Below, in pieces: positions 27,499 through 39,400 of a stretch of DNA of 64,000 nt (the stretch's first letter is position 1; each line of letters starts with the position of its first letter). Origin of the DNA: CAXQZM01 sp965229645 (GTDB lineage: Bacteria; Pseudomonadota; Alphaproteobacteria; UBA7985); contig OZ245893.1 of the NCBI GenBank assembly GCA_965229645.1, forward strand, positions 1,984,001 to 2,048,000, given 5' to 3'. The position numbers and the translations under genes were made by a program. The notes beneath the pieces were generated by a model. The model was given only the letters and a program-made list of their open reading frames with translations. It was not told the DNA's origin and ran no database searches.

Positions 27499-27969
27499 TC
27501 AAGGCCCCGCGAGCACCCCGCTGAGCTCCTGGGCCATGTCCTGCGCGGCTAAAGCGGCTAAATCCGCCCACAGCGCCTCCTGCGTGTCCAGGGCAAGGGT
27601 CGGCAACTGGTGTTTGGCATAGAGGGCCGTGCGGCTGCGGGCCCCCGACCAGATTTGCGACTCGGTCGCATCCAACAGCCGCGCCGAAAGGGTCAGAATT
27701 TCGACGGCGGTCTGCAAATCGCTCCCTTCGCCCAAAGGCACGCGCGTTGCGGTGCTGACCTGCGCCTCCAACCGATAGCGCGGCGGTAAATCGAGCCCCT
27801 GTGGGTTAAGAGCCGCTTGCAGGGCCAACCGGGCGATTTGACCCTTGCGGTCCGCCATAGGGGCCACCTCGATCTCGGCGAGGGCTGGCGGCAACGCGCC
27901 AGAGGGCCTCACGTCGCAGGCCGACAGCACAAGGAGGAGGCAAATGACCAAGCCAGAAATCCGAACCAT
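27499..27969 (-). CDS. lptE: LptE-like LPS-assembly lipoprotein
   Basis: 156 residues from the ATG at 27969. A lipoprotein signal ends in LVLSAC (about 10-15), so the protein should be lipid-anchored in the outer membrane. The sequence LPPALAEIEVAP, GQIARLALQAALNP and PPRYRLEAQV matches the layout of alphaproteobacterial LptE, which plugs the LptD barrel. Similarity is modest, and the usual leuS/holA neighbours are missing, so a related small lipoprotein is possible. It is divergent from the SH3 protein gene with 94 bp between starts. Confidence 0.6.
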   Translation of the reverse strand: MVRISGLVICLLLVLSACDVRPSGALPPALAEIEVAPMADRKGQIARLALQAALNPQGLDLPPRYRLEAQVSTATRVPLGEGSDLQTAVEILTLSARLLDATESQIWSGARSRTALYAKHQLPTLALDTQEALWADLAALAAQDMAQELSGVLAGP

Positions 27970-28063
27970 GGGGAAGGTTCCCGCTGCCACGACTTGAAGT
28001 CAAGATGAGAACGTCAATAAAATACCTGTCGTCAGGAATTCACTGCTTTGCTATAAAGATTTC

Positions 28064-28585
28064 ATGCAGTTAAGTCGTTTTATCCTCTTGGTACTCTTGG
28101 CCCTGCCGCCCAGCGTCTTTCCCACGGCCTATGCCCAGCAAACCGCAACCCCGCCTGCCCTGGGGTCTGAAACGGGCTTGCCGTTGCCGAGGTTTGTGAC
28201 CTTTAAGGATGAAGAAGGGCGGATGCGGGCCAAACCATCAACGAACCATCGGGTGCTCTATGTTTATGTCCGGCAGGGACTGCCGTTGAAAGTGCTGGAG
28301 GAGGAGGGCAACTGGCGCCGCGTGCGGGATCATGACGGCGTGGAAGGTTGGATGAACCGGTCCCTGCTGAACAACGATCGCAGCTTTCGGGTCATGGCAC
28401 CGCTTGCCACAGTCTATCGGCGGGCCGACCAGGGCAGCGTCGTCAAAGCCGAACTGGAGGCGGGCGTCGTCGGTGAGCTGGCGCGCTGTCGCGACGATGG
28501 CTGGTGCCGCGCAGTCTTGCCAGCAGTGTCGGGCTGGGTCCAGGCCAGCGATCTTTGGGGCGTCTTGCCTGGCGAAGCATTTTAG
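28064..28585 (+). CDS. Exported bacterial SH3-domain protein
   Basis: 173 residues: signal peptide 1-25 (FILLVLLALPPSVFPTAYA), then two bacterial SH3-like repeats. The first has RMRAKPSTNHRVLYVYVRQGLPLKVLEEEGNWRRVRD-type spacing, with GNWRRVRDHDGVEGWM. The second (RVMAPLATVYRRAD to SGWVQASDLWGV) is more diverged. Such proteins bind the cell wall or act as periplasmic adaptors. Catalytic residues are absent. The gene ends 35 bp before dispersed repeat A. Confidence 0.8.
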   Translation: MQLSRFILLVLLALPPSVFPTAYAQQTATPPALGSETGLPLPRFVTFKDEEGRMRAKPSTNHRVLYVYVRQGLPLKVLEEEGNWRRVRDHDGVEGWMNRSLLNNDRSFRVMAPLATVYRRADQGSVVKAELEAGVVGELARCRDDGWCRAVLPAVSGWVQASDLWGVLPGEAF

Positions 28586-28619
28586 CCGTCAAATCGATTT
28601 CAATCCCTCGCGCAGATTC

Positions 28620-28780
28620 ATACCAAGGGTCGTTTGCAACGACCCTTTAGTAGCGTGTCTGCGCCACGCAGGCTGCGCTCTCACTTGGTCGCTAGTCCTT
28701 GAAAATCCTGAATTTTCAATTCAGTATTTCCCGCGTCCATCAGCAACTCGACGAATCAAACTTTGCCGCCGCTGATATCA
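28620..28780. repeat. Dispersed repeat family A, copy 2
   Basis: About 160 bp closely similar to 587-752, in the same orientation. It begins ataccaagggtcg, followed by tgcaacgaccctt, ccacgcaggctgcgctc and ttggtcgctagtccttg. Its right end (gccgctgatatca) overlaps the TGA stop codon of the methyltransferase gene on the opposite strand. Confidence 0.7.
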
Positions 28781-29566
28781 TTTGGGCACTTCCTGACGCA
28801 AGGGACGCGGCTGGCTCGCGGCGGGGGACCATCCACTCAAAAAAATCACGTCAAAGGTGGCCGTAACCCCGCCCTGCCCGTCGGGAAATCGCGCCGCGTA
28901 GATTTGTGCCAAGGTTGGCCAAAATGCGCGGGGCAAAATGCGGCGGTCTTGGGCCCCTAAGGCATTCGCTTGGCCTAGGGCACGGAGATCCTTCAACAGT
29001 CGCAGCGGCTGGGCAAAGGCGACGCGGATCACCTCATGGTCGACAACAGGCAAGGCAAATCCAGCCCGCTGCATCAGTCCTGCCGCCGTCGGTAAGTCCA
29101 TCATGGGGGACACGCGCGGCGCATGCGCTCGCCCGCATTGCTCTTCGGCTTCCAAGAGGCAGGCCCGCAACTCAAACAGTGTCTCCCCCCCCAGCAAGCA
29201 CGCGGAGAAGAATCCGTCGGGCCGCAAGGCGCGCCGAATCTGCACCAGCAGCCCAGGTAGATCATTGACCCAGTGCAACTGCAGATTCGACAGCACCAAG
29301 TCGGCCCCAGCGGCGGCCTCGGGCCAAATCTCGCGTTCACCGTCGAGGCAAAGCTGTGGCCGCAGCGCGGGCAGCGCCCGCGCCAAGGCCGCGAAATCGG
29401 TTCCATGAAAAATCACCCGATCAAAGCGACGCCGAATGACCGCGAGACGGTCCGCCAGGGCCGCCGCGCCCTCGTCAAACAGCCAACCCGCCTCCTGCTG
29501 CGCCGTCGCCGCGCGCGCGCGTCGCAGGGCCCGAATCGCAGGATCAAAAACATAAATGGAATCCAT
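28778..29566 (-). CDS. SAM-dependent methyltransferase (BioC/NDUFAF5-like)
   Basis: 262 residues from the ATG at 29566 (MDSIYVFDPAIRALRRARA). The opening basic helix, then RFDRVIFHGTDF, ADLVLSNLQLHWVNDLPGLL and RRALRPDGFF, match the class I methyltransferases placed next to comF in many alphaproteobacteria and related to the complex I assembly factor NDUFAF5. The usual glycine-rich SAM motif (DLGCG) reads FHGTD here, which is unusual and may weaken cofactor binding. It is divergent from comF. The stop codon lies on the edge of repeat A. Confidence 0.78.
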   Translation of the reverse strand: MDSIYVFDPAIRALRRARAATAQQEAGWLFDEGAAALADRLAVIRRRFDRVIFHGTDFAALARALPALRPQLCLDGEREIWPEAAAGADLVLSNLQLHWVNDLPGLLVQIRRALRPDGFFSACLLGGETLFELRACLLEAEEQCGRAHAPRVSPMMDLPTAAGLMQRAGFALPVVDHEVIRVAFAQPLRLLKDLRALGQANALGAQDRRILPRAFWPTLAQIYAARFPDGQGGVTATFDVIFLSGWSPAASQPRPLRQEVPK

Positions 29567-29707
29567 GGTGGGATTTAAGCTATAGTGGATGCCAAGTCGA
29601 TTGGAACACTCGACGCTGGGACCCTCCGCGCCAATGAAGGACTGAAAGCCATTCAGCCACATCCATACAAACGCCAATGGTTTTATGGTCTGGGCAACAA
29701 GTCCAAG

Positions 29708-30448
29708 ATGCTGCGGCAGCTTTTCTTGCCCCTGATCGACTTTGTTTTGCCCCCGACCTGCGCCGCCTGCGGCGAGACCTTGTTGGGGGGAAACTTGGCG
29801 GCGGGCCTGTGCCCCGCCTGCTTTTCCGACCTCGCCTTTCATGCGGGGCCGCAATGCCGCCAGTGCGCCGCCCAGGTTGATGCGCAGCTTCATGCCTCAC
29901 TTGGCACCGACGATTTGCGCTGCGGGGCGTGCCTTCGGGATCCGCCCGCCTTTTCCCAAACCCACGCGGGCCTGATCTACGCGGGCATTGCGCGGCAATT
30001 GATCCTAGGGTTCAAGCATGGCGGGCGACGGCCTCACGCGAGCTTGTTGATCCGGCCGCTCAAGGAAAAACTATCGATCTTGCCAGCGGATGCAGTGCTG
30101 ATTCCCATTCCCCTGCACCGGGCGCGACTGCGTCAGCGCGGGTTCAATCAAGCCCTCGATCTTGCCCACGCCTTCAATGACGAGGGGCGCTTTGAGGTTT
30201 GGGCCGAGGGACTGACGCGGGTCAAGCTCGCCCCCAACCAGCGTCAGCAATCGGCGCGCGCGCGTCGCGAGAACGTCCGCGGCGCTTTTGCGGTTAGCCG
30301 CCCCGACAAGGTTGAAGGACGTACGTGTGTTTTGGTCGACGATGTCGTCACCAGCGGCGCGACCACCAGGGCCGCTGCCAAGTCCCTAAAACGTGCGGGT
30401 GCAAAAGCCATCTTTGTCTTTGCCGTCGCGCGCGCTTTGGGAAAGTAA
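29708..30448 (+). CDS. ComF-family protein with double zinc ribbon and phosphoribosyltransferase domain
   Basis: 246 residues. The N-terminal zinc ribbon has CAACGE, CPACF, CRQC and CGACL pairs of cysteines (about 18-78). The C-terminal type I PRTase domain has PIPLHRARLRQRGFNQA and the PRPP loop VLVDDVVTSGATTR (about 208-221). ComF proteins are linked to DNA uptake and to nucleotide salvage-like chemistry, and the precise reaction is unknown. The start at MLRQLFLPLIDFVLPPTC is standard. An A/T hairpin follows three bases after its stop. Confidence 0.88.
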   Translation: MLRQLFLPLIDFVLPPTCAACGETLLGGNLAAGLCPACFSDLAFHAGPQCRQCAAQVDAQLHASLGTDDLRCGACLRDPPAFSQTHAGLIYAGIARQLILGFKHGGRRPHASLLIRPLKEKLSILPADAVLIPIPLHRARLRQRGFNQALDLAHAFNDEGRFEVWAEGLTRVKLAPNQRQQSARARRENVRGAFAVSRPDKVEGRTCVLVDDVVTSGATTRAAAKSLKRAGAKAIFVFAVARALGK

Positions 30449-30450
30449 CG

Positions 30451-30490
30451 CCAAGGGCCAAAAAAGTGTCAACTTTTTTGACCGCTGTCC
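30451..30490. terminator. A/T-hairpin repeat module acting as a shared terminator
   Basis: ccaaaaaagtgtcaactttttt with flanking ggcc and gac. It is the last module of the composite repeats, here alone. It occupies the whole 42 bp between the convergent comF stop and the stop of the giant surface-protein gene. The A and T runs make it a hairpin with a T tract in both directions. Confidence 0.75.
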
Positions 30491-33400
30491 TTAGAAGTTT
30501 CGATCGACGGTGCCGTCGAGGCGGATTTCCTCGGCTTCGTCGTTGCCCAGTTCGCCGAAGGTCAGCTCGATCCGCGCGATGGAATCGGCCCCTGGCTTGC
30601 TGATCCACCCAAAGGTGACCGAGCCCACTGGCGCCTCGTTGGGGCTGTAGGTTTCCCCGTCGCTCAAGGTCAGATCCGACGCGCCGAACACCTGGCTCAA
30701 CTCCCCGCGTACCATGACCTGATTGCCCGTGGCGCTGGGGGCGGTGGCGTACTCGAGCCCCACGCCCAGCCGGCCCAGGTCCGCCGTGCTTTGCGATGAG
30801 GTGCTGCCGTCAGAAAAGACAAAAGCCTCCAGCTGTTCGCTCGCGTACATGAGATCGACAAAGGGCGTCAGCCTCCCTCCCCCCTCGCCGATGGTCCGGT
30901 CGCCGCTGATCCCTGCTTTCAGGATCAGACGGTACGACCCCGCCGTGCCCGTGGCCCCGCTGGCCGTCACAAAATCGTTCTGCGATAGGGTCAGGGTTGT
31001 CGAACCCGTATAGACCAGTCCCCGGTCGCGCCGCGCCCCGTAGTACCCCACAGAAATCCCCGCCCGATCCACATCGGTTTCCGCCTCATAGTCCCAACTC
31101 GAGGCCTCGAACCCATAGAGCAACCCGCCAACAGCGTTGGCCGTCTTGGTCATCTCACTGCCAATCACCGCGTAAGCAAAGCTGCCATCGCCCTGCAGTT
31201 CGGCGTCAACAGAGGCCGACGACAGCCCGACCGAAAACCAATCGACCAGAGAAAACCCCTGGCCCCCATCGCGCGCCGAAAGGATATGCAGACGCCGATA
31301 GTTCGGGTCCTGGGGCTGCTGGGCAAACTGAATGATATTCCCCCCTGGCAACCCGTTCTCAACCAAGTCGCCTTCGCGCAAAGTCGGCCCGCGCGATAAG
31401 CCGCCGACCGCCGCGTCGCTGATCAAGTCCCCCAGCTGGCTGCCCATGACTTCGCTGGTGGCGATCGAGGCCGCGAGCGCGCCCGTATCCTCATCCAACC
31501 CATCGCTATTGTCGATCGCAACCGCCAAGGTGTGGCTGACCCCGTCAAACTCCGCCCCCGTCGCCACAAGAATAAGGCTCGCACTGGCATCGGCATTGCC
31601 GCTGATCTCTTGGGCCGTCACCGTCACGGTTTGCGCCGCATTCCAGTCGTCGGGATCGAAGATCAGCGCAGCCGCCGAAACGTTGACGACGCCGGTGTTG
31701 GAGGAGGCCAAGCCAAGGCTCACCTGCCCAGACGGGCGCAGGCCAAGGGCAAGGGTCAGGGTCTCGCTGCTCCCCTCACTCAAATCCAGGCTCGATTGCG
31801 AAACCACGAACTCCAGGCCACTGACATCCTCGTCTGTGGCAAGGCTAAGTTCATTGGACGCGGTCGAGGCATTGCCCGCATCGTCCTGCGCCGCCCCCGC
31901 AACGATCTGAACGCGCACATCCCCGCCGCCGCTGGGCGTCACGTCAAATTGGTAGGTCTGGTCGTCCGTACTCACCAAAGTCCCCGTCTCTAGATCGCCA
32001 TTGTCGACATGAATGCCCGCGTTGGAGAACCCCGTAACAGCATCTGAAAACGTCGCCGTCAGGCTGAACGTACTGGCAACAGGCTGCGCGGCCGTGGTGC
32101 TGAGGCTGACCGTCGGGGCGTCCACATCCGCCGTCACCTCTAGGGACGCCGCCGCGTTGCTATGGCCCGCGTCGTCGCTGGCCGCGCCCGATGCCACCGT
32201 CACCACCACATCCCCGCTGGATGCTGGGGTGACTTCGAAGGTATAAGCTGACGCCGAGACACTGGTAAAATCGCTGACCGTTCCATTGGTGACAGCAACA
32301 TCGCCCTCAACAAAGCCATTCACATCCTCACTAAAGCCCGCCTCCACCATGAACGGGGCGATGACCGTCCCCGTCGCCTCGGTACTCAAGCTCAGCAGCG
32401 GCGCCGTCACATCCGCCGTCACCGACAGGGTCTGCGCCGCCGCATTGCCGTCGCCCACGCTGTCCGTTGCAACCCCCGCCGCCACATCGACGCTAACCAC
32501 CCCATCGCCAGCGGGGGTCACATCAAAACGGTAGTCGCTCCCCGATCCTGTAAAGTTACCAGCAGCGCCGTTGCCCACCGTCACATCGTCCACCGCAAAT
32601 CCCGTCACCGTCTTGGTGAAGGTTGCGGTAACCGAAAAAGTGCCCGTAACGGGGCTGACGGCCTCGGTCGCCAGCTCGACACTCGCTGCGGACAAGGACG
32701 CCGTCACTTCCAGCTGCGTTGCCGCCGTGTTGCCGTTGCCCGCCCCATCATGAGCAACATCCTTTAACACATCGACCGTCACAGGACCCTCCTCAAGCGG
32801 CGTCACATCAAAGCTATAGGCCTGGGCTGAGGTCGCAACAAAAGCGCTGACCTCGCCATTGACGACCGTCACATCCTCCGCCTCAAAGCCCGTCACATTC
32901 TCTGAGAACGTTGCGGTAACGGCGAACACGTCACTGACCACAGGGCCCGCCAGCGTTTCCAACGACACCGTCGGGACGGTCAAATCCGCCTCGCGCTCAA
33001 GCTGGGCCGCCGCTTCATTGGGATTGCCTGCCGCATCAAAGGCCGCATCAGCGGGCACATCTACCGTCACGAGGCCCGTCGCCAAGGGCGTAACATTGAA
33101 GGTATAAACTGCCCCAGAGCCTAGCAGGTTGCCCAAGGTGGCGTTGCTGACAACCACGTCGTCGAGTCCAAAGTCCGTCACATCCTCCGAAAACTCTACC
33201 GTGACGCTAAAGACGCCCGCAAAGGGACCCGCCGCCAGGGTGCTGAGGTCCACCGTGGGGTCGGTCAAATCCGCCTCACGCTCAAGCTGGGCCGCCGCAT
33301 TGCCATTGTTCGCGCCATCAACCGCAACGTTTTCGGCGACGCGCACCGTCACCGTCCCATCGCTCAAAGGGCTTACCTCGAAACTATAGCTTGCCCCCGA

Positions 33401-36400
33401 TCCCGAAAATTTGTCCGCCGTCCCATTGTCTACCTGAATGTCGCCCAACTCAAATCCCGTCACATCCTCTGAGAAGGTTGCCGTCACAAGGAACAGACCT
33501 CCAAGGGGACTGCCCGCCTCCGTGTTCAGCCCCAGCGTCGATCCTTCCAAATCGGCCACCATCGACAGCGTCTGCGCCGCCTCGTTGCCATTGCCCGCCG
33601 CGTCCTGCGCGGCATCCGCGGCCACATCGACCCTCACATCGCCATTGCCCGCTGGGGTAATGTCAAAGCTGTAAGCCTGCCCCGACCCTTGGAAGTTGTC
33701 CACGCTGCCATTTGTCACCTGGACGTCGCTCGAATCAAAGTTCGTCACCGCCTCGGTGAAGGTGGCGGTGACGGCGAACTTGGCCCCGACGGGGCTCGTG
33801 GCTTGCGTTTCCAATTCAAGGGTTGGCCGTTCTAAATCTGCGGTCAGCGAAAGTTCGTTGGACGCCTCGTTGCCATTGCCCGCGCGGTCCTGCGCCCCGT
33901 CCTCAACCACCGCAATCGTCATGGTTCCCGTCCCAGTCGGGGTCACGTTGAAGTCATAGACCTTTCCCGCCCCAGTCAGCGTATCTGCGTTCGCGTTCCC
34001 AAGGGTCAAATCTTCTAGGGTAAAGTTGCTCACCTCCTCTGAGAACTCTGCCGTCACGGCAAAGGTGCCGTTAATCGGTTCGAGGGCCGAGGTTTTCAAC
34101 GTCACCGTCGGGGCGATAAGATCGGCCGTCCTGGAGAGTTGCGCTGCCGCGGCGGTTGGGTTGCCCACCCCATCTTGAGCCGCCCCCGCCCCTATATCTA
34201 CCGTCACGAGCCCATCGCTTAAGGGCGTCACCTCAAAACTGTACTCGGCCCCCGACCCAGTAAAGCCATCCACGCTGGCGTTCGTCACCACAACATCGTC
34301 GTTCAACGCAAATCCCGTCACAGCCTCCGAAAACGTCGCCGTCACGGTGAAAGCCCCCGCAACAAAATCCCCCGCCTCGGTAAAAAGGCTCACCGTCGGC
34401 GCTTGCAAATCGGCCGTCACTTCCAGCCGCGTTGCCGCCCTATTGCCGTTGCCGACGCTGTCCATGACCACGTCCGCAGCCACGTCCACCGTCACTGTCC
34501 CATTGCTCGAAGGCGTCACTTCGAAACTGTAGTCCGCCTCCGACCCCGACAAACTGCTCGCCACCCCATTGCCCACGGCGATATGGCCCAAGGCAAATCC
34601 CGTCACATCCTCCGAAAACTCTACCGTCACGGTGAAGACGCCCCCCACAGGGTCAGCATCGCTCGTCAAACCTACCGTTGGACCCGTCAGATCGGCGCTG
34701 ACTTGCAACGGCGTCGCCGCCGTATTGCCATTGCCCGCACTGTCGTCCGCTGCGTCCGCAGCCACCGCCACCGTCACCGTCCCCTCGTTCGACGGCGTCA
34801 CATCAAAACTGTAGCGCGCGCCCCCCAATTCCGTCAAACTGCTCGCCGTCCCATTGCTTATCTCAATGTCGGCCAAGGCAAATCCCGTCACATCCTCCGA
34901 AAACTCTGCCGTCACGGTGAACGAGGCCCCGACAATCGCACCAGCCTCGGAGGTCAATCCAAGACTCGGGCCCGTGAAGTCCGCCGTTCGGGACAACTGC
35001 GCCGCCGCCGTATTGCCATTGCCCGCGCTGTCGTCCGCTGCGTCCGCAGCCACCGCCACCGTCACCGTCCCCTCGTTTGACGGCGTCACATCAAAACTGT
35101 AGTTCGCCCCCCCCAAATCCGCCAAATTGCTCGCCGTTCCGTTGCTTACCGCAATGTCGGCCAGCACAAACCCCGTCACAGCCTCCGAAAACTCTGCGGT
35201 CACGGTGAACAGGCCCCCAACAGCCTCCCCCGCCTCGGTGCTTAACTTAAGCGTCGGCCCCGTGAAGTCCGCCGTCATCGAAAGCGTCGCCGCCGCCACC
35301 GCGTTCCAGTTCCCCGCAAGGTCCTGCGCCGCACCCGCCGCCACATCCAAGGTCACTTCCCCCTCGCTTAAGGGTTCCACATCAAAGCTGTAGGAGGCCC
35401 CCGACCCTTGGAAGTTCGTCACATTGCCATTTTCGACAGCCACATCGCTCACATCAAAACCTGTCACATCCTCCGAAAACTCCGCGTTCACAGTGAAATC
35501 CCCGCCAACGGGGTTGGCAGCAAGGGTGCTTAAGGTGAGCGTCGGGGCCGTGGAATCGGCGGTCAGCACGAGGTGCTGTTCGGACGCATCGTTGCTGTTA
35601 CCCGCGAGGTCCTGCGCCACGCCCGCTGGCACATCCACCGTGACAGGCCCATCTTCTTGCGGCGTGACATTGAAGTTATAAGTCTCTTCCGCGCCCGTGA
35701 ATTTATCGATCAGGGCGTTGCTGACCTCCAAATCCGCCTCGGTAAAATCTGTCACAGCTTCAGAAAATTCAACCGTCACGCTAAACGGCCCGTTGACGTA
35801 AGCGGGGGCGGAGGTTTTCAGGCTTGGCACAGGGCGGCTCACATCCGCCGTGCGCTCTAGGCTGTCTTGCGTACTTGGGTTGCCCAACGCGTCTTCGGCC
35901 GCTCCCGCCGCGACGCTGACCGTCACAGTCCCATCTTCGACGGGGGTCACCTGGAAGCTATAGACGGTGCTCGATACCTCAGTCACCTCCCCCAAGGTGG
36001 CCTTGTCGAGGCTGATATGCTCGGGGTCAAAGCTGGTCACGGCTTCGGAGAAACTGGCCAGGACGGTGAAGGTCTCCGTGACGGGATTCTCCGCCTCGCT
36101 CGACAAGGTCAGCGTCGCCCCCGTCACATCCGCCGCCTGCACCAAGGCCACCGAGGCCGTGTTGAGCTGACCCGAACCGCTGGTGGCAACGCTCGCGGGG
36201 ATGCGTATCGTCACGTCGCCATCCTCGGTCGGTGTCACCGTGAAGCTGTAGTTGCCCTCAGACCCCGCAAAGGCGCTAAGGCTTCCCTTCGTAACGCTGA
36301 TATCCTCTTGCTCAAACCCCGTCACAGATTCGGAAAAGACCGCCGTCACGGTAAAGGGCTCTGCGACGACATCGGCGTCCGCCAAGTCCGTGCCAAGGGT

Positions 36401-39400
36401 CACGGACGGCAGCGTCACGGTTTGCGAATCTACGCCGTTCCCGTAGGCGTTCACCGCCCGCACCAGCACGCTGTAGGCAAGGCCGTTTTGGATGGCGATG
36501 CTGGCGCTGGGCGAGGTGCTGTTGGTCGATACATAGGATCCCGCCTCCTCGCCCTGCGTCAGCTTGTACTCGTAGTGCGTAATCGCCGACCCGCCATCAT
36601 CGGGCGCCACCCATGTCAACGCCAGGCTGCCATCCGCGGGTGTCACCGACAGGTCCGTGGGGGCCGCAGGGGCCGCAACGAATGTCACCGTCGCGGTATC
36701 GTCAAGTTGCGTACCCGCGATCTCAATCCTCACCGTGGCCGCGCCCGCTGCGGTCGATTGAAGCCCCGCCGTATAGAGCCCCGCCGTCTGCTCATCCTCG
36801 GTGAAGGGGCCAAAGAAACTGGCACCGTCCAAGTCGACCGACCCCAAAATCTGGTCCGCCACCCCCGTCACGGCGGCCCCTGATGCGTCCTTGACCGTCA
36901 CCGTGATGACGGCAAAATCGTCAAGACCCACGGAACTCGCGTTCGCCGTGACGCTAGACTCGCTCGCCGACACACCAGTGCCAGTTGTGGTAAATTGCCA
37001 TTGCGCCGTATCGCTAATCCCTACAAAGGCTTCTTGCTCGCTATCGACAATCGCCCCCTGGTCGATCGTCACCGCGTAAGTCTCCCCCGCAGCAAAGTTA
37101 TTGGCAAGATCAATCGTCACCGTCGCCCCCGAAAAAGTCACGCCGCTTTGTGTGACGTCCAACTCCGCAAACAGATCTGAAAAGAGGCTTGATCCATCGC
37201 CCTGACCATAGATCCTAATCGCCCCATCGCCTGCCTGCACATTTTCGGCGAAGGTCAAACTCAAGGTGGCGTCAAGATCTATGTCAATGGCGTTTTGGGC
37301 GGGCTCATAGTCACTGATAGTTAAGGGACTAAAGCCCCACTGCGGTTGCCACGCGTCATTTGCAACCCACGTTGAATCTGCTCCCCAATTGAAGTATGAA
37401 GGCTCTTCTTCAAAATAGCTGACGTCCCATCCAGATAAATCTTGATTGAATGCAGATGCGTCTCTAAACATGGAAGCCATATTGGTAACTTTGCTAACGT
37501 CCCAATCGCGAATTTCACCGTTGAACGAGGACGCACCCCTGAACATCTGTTGCATGTTTGTAACTTCACTAACGTTCCATTTACTGAGGTCCCTGTCAAA
37601 AGAAACAGCATCCTGGAACATATATTCCATATTGTTAACTTTGCTAACGTCCCAATCGCTAATTATACCGTTGAACGAGGACGCACCCCTGAACATCTCT
37701 TCCATGTCTGTAACTTCACTAACGTTCCAATCACTGAGGTCCCTGTCAAAAGAAACAGCATTCTTGAACATATAGTCCATTGACTCAACATTTCTAACAT
37801 CCCAACCGCCAATATCAGCATTGAATTTCTCCGTATCTCCAAACATACCCGTCAGGCGCGTAACGTTACTAACGTCCCAATCGCCGATATCACCTTCAAA
37901 ATTCTCTGCCCCGTCAAACATAAAGCTCATTCTTGTAGCTTTACCAGTGTCCCAATCTTGAAGAGATTGATTAAAATCGGTTGCGTCATGAAACATATAC
38001 GCCATGTCTGTGACTTTAGAGACATCCCACCCACCAATCGGCTGATCAAAGCTGCTAAAACCCTTAAACATACCATACATGCTTGCAACGTTAGACGTGT
38101 CCCATGCCACGATGCTGGGAAGAGCCGCAACATCTGAGCCATAAAAGTATCTGTCCATGTCTACAATATTTGCCGTATACCACTCACTCACATCGTATAA
38201 TTTTCCGTTCCTTTCTATAAGAAAACTACCATCACCTCCTATTTTGGAGGATCCCGCAGCATCAAAATCCGCTTGAGATACGACCAACCAGCCATCGCAT
38301 GGAGACACCGCTCCCACAAAAGAGGTGGGATTAGACGCATTGATTTCACAAGATTCCAACACATCAAACTGCCATTGGTCTTGCGACGTAAATCCCGCAA
38401 AATTGTTTCCTTCATTGCGATCTTCCACCGCCCCGGTATCGATCAAAATGTAGTACCCTCCGTCAGAAAAACGACTGGATGGTCGAATGGTCATAACCCG
38501 GCTATCAAGCGTCACTTGACTGCTGGTCGCCTCAATCCGTTCGACCAACGCGCCGCTCGTTTCATAAATCTCGATATCCCCGCCGCTATTTGCAACCACA
38601 ACCTCATCGAAGGTCACAACCAATTCCAGGTCACCATTCCCTTGGGTAGTCCCATTTTCAGGCGACAAGGCTACGACGCTTGGCGCGTCTGTATCCTGCT
38701 TTCCCCATTGCGGTTGAAGATTTGAGTTACTAGCCCAAGTATCGAACGCACCCGCATTGAAATCGTCTGGCTCAGAACCAATATGCCTCACAGGCCAATT
38801 CGACAGGTCTTGATTAAAGGAAGAAGCGTCCCTAAACATCCCGATCATTCGGTTTCTTCCTAACGCACTTGAGACATCCCAATCGCCTATATCCTGGTTA
38901 AAAGCCGTCGCCCCCTCAAACATTTGATTGAAATCCCAGACTTCAGAAACGTCCCATCCGCCTATATCCTGGTTAAACGCCGCAACCCCGCGGAACATAT
39001 CAGAAACGTCTTGAACGCTCGACAGGTCCCAATCGCCTATATCTTGGTTGAAGTTCGTCGCGTCGATGAACATATCGTTCATCGTCGTGACGCTTGAGGT
39101 GTCCCACCCCCGAATGTCCCCAATCACATTGCCCGTGGCAATCTCGGTTTGATAAAAATAGGCGCGCATATTTGTGATATGGGCCGTGTACCATTGCTCA
39201 ACGCCGTAAACGTTGCCGCCCGCATCTACCGCCGTGAAGCTGCCGTCGCCATCCGTCTCGGAGCTTTCTGGCGCTTGCGAACGCGTGGCAGAGCCCGCCG
39301 CGTCAAACGCGCCTTGGGTTATGACCAGCAATCCTAAGCAGTCCCCCGACGTCCCAACATAGCTCGTGGACGCAGGTCCGCAATCGGCCCGCGCAGACCC

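Noticed and set aside
30723..37180. Many plus-strand open frames of 60-340 codons opposite the giant surface-protein gene
   Set aside because: They are antisense shadows produced by the GC-rich, repetitive codon pattern. They repeat with the Ig-like units and lack ribosome-binding sites and family resemblance.
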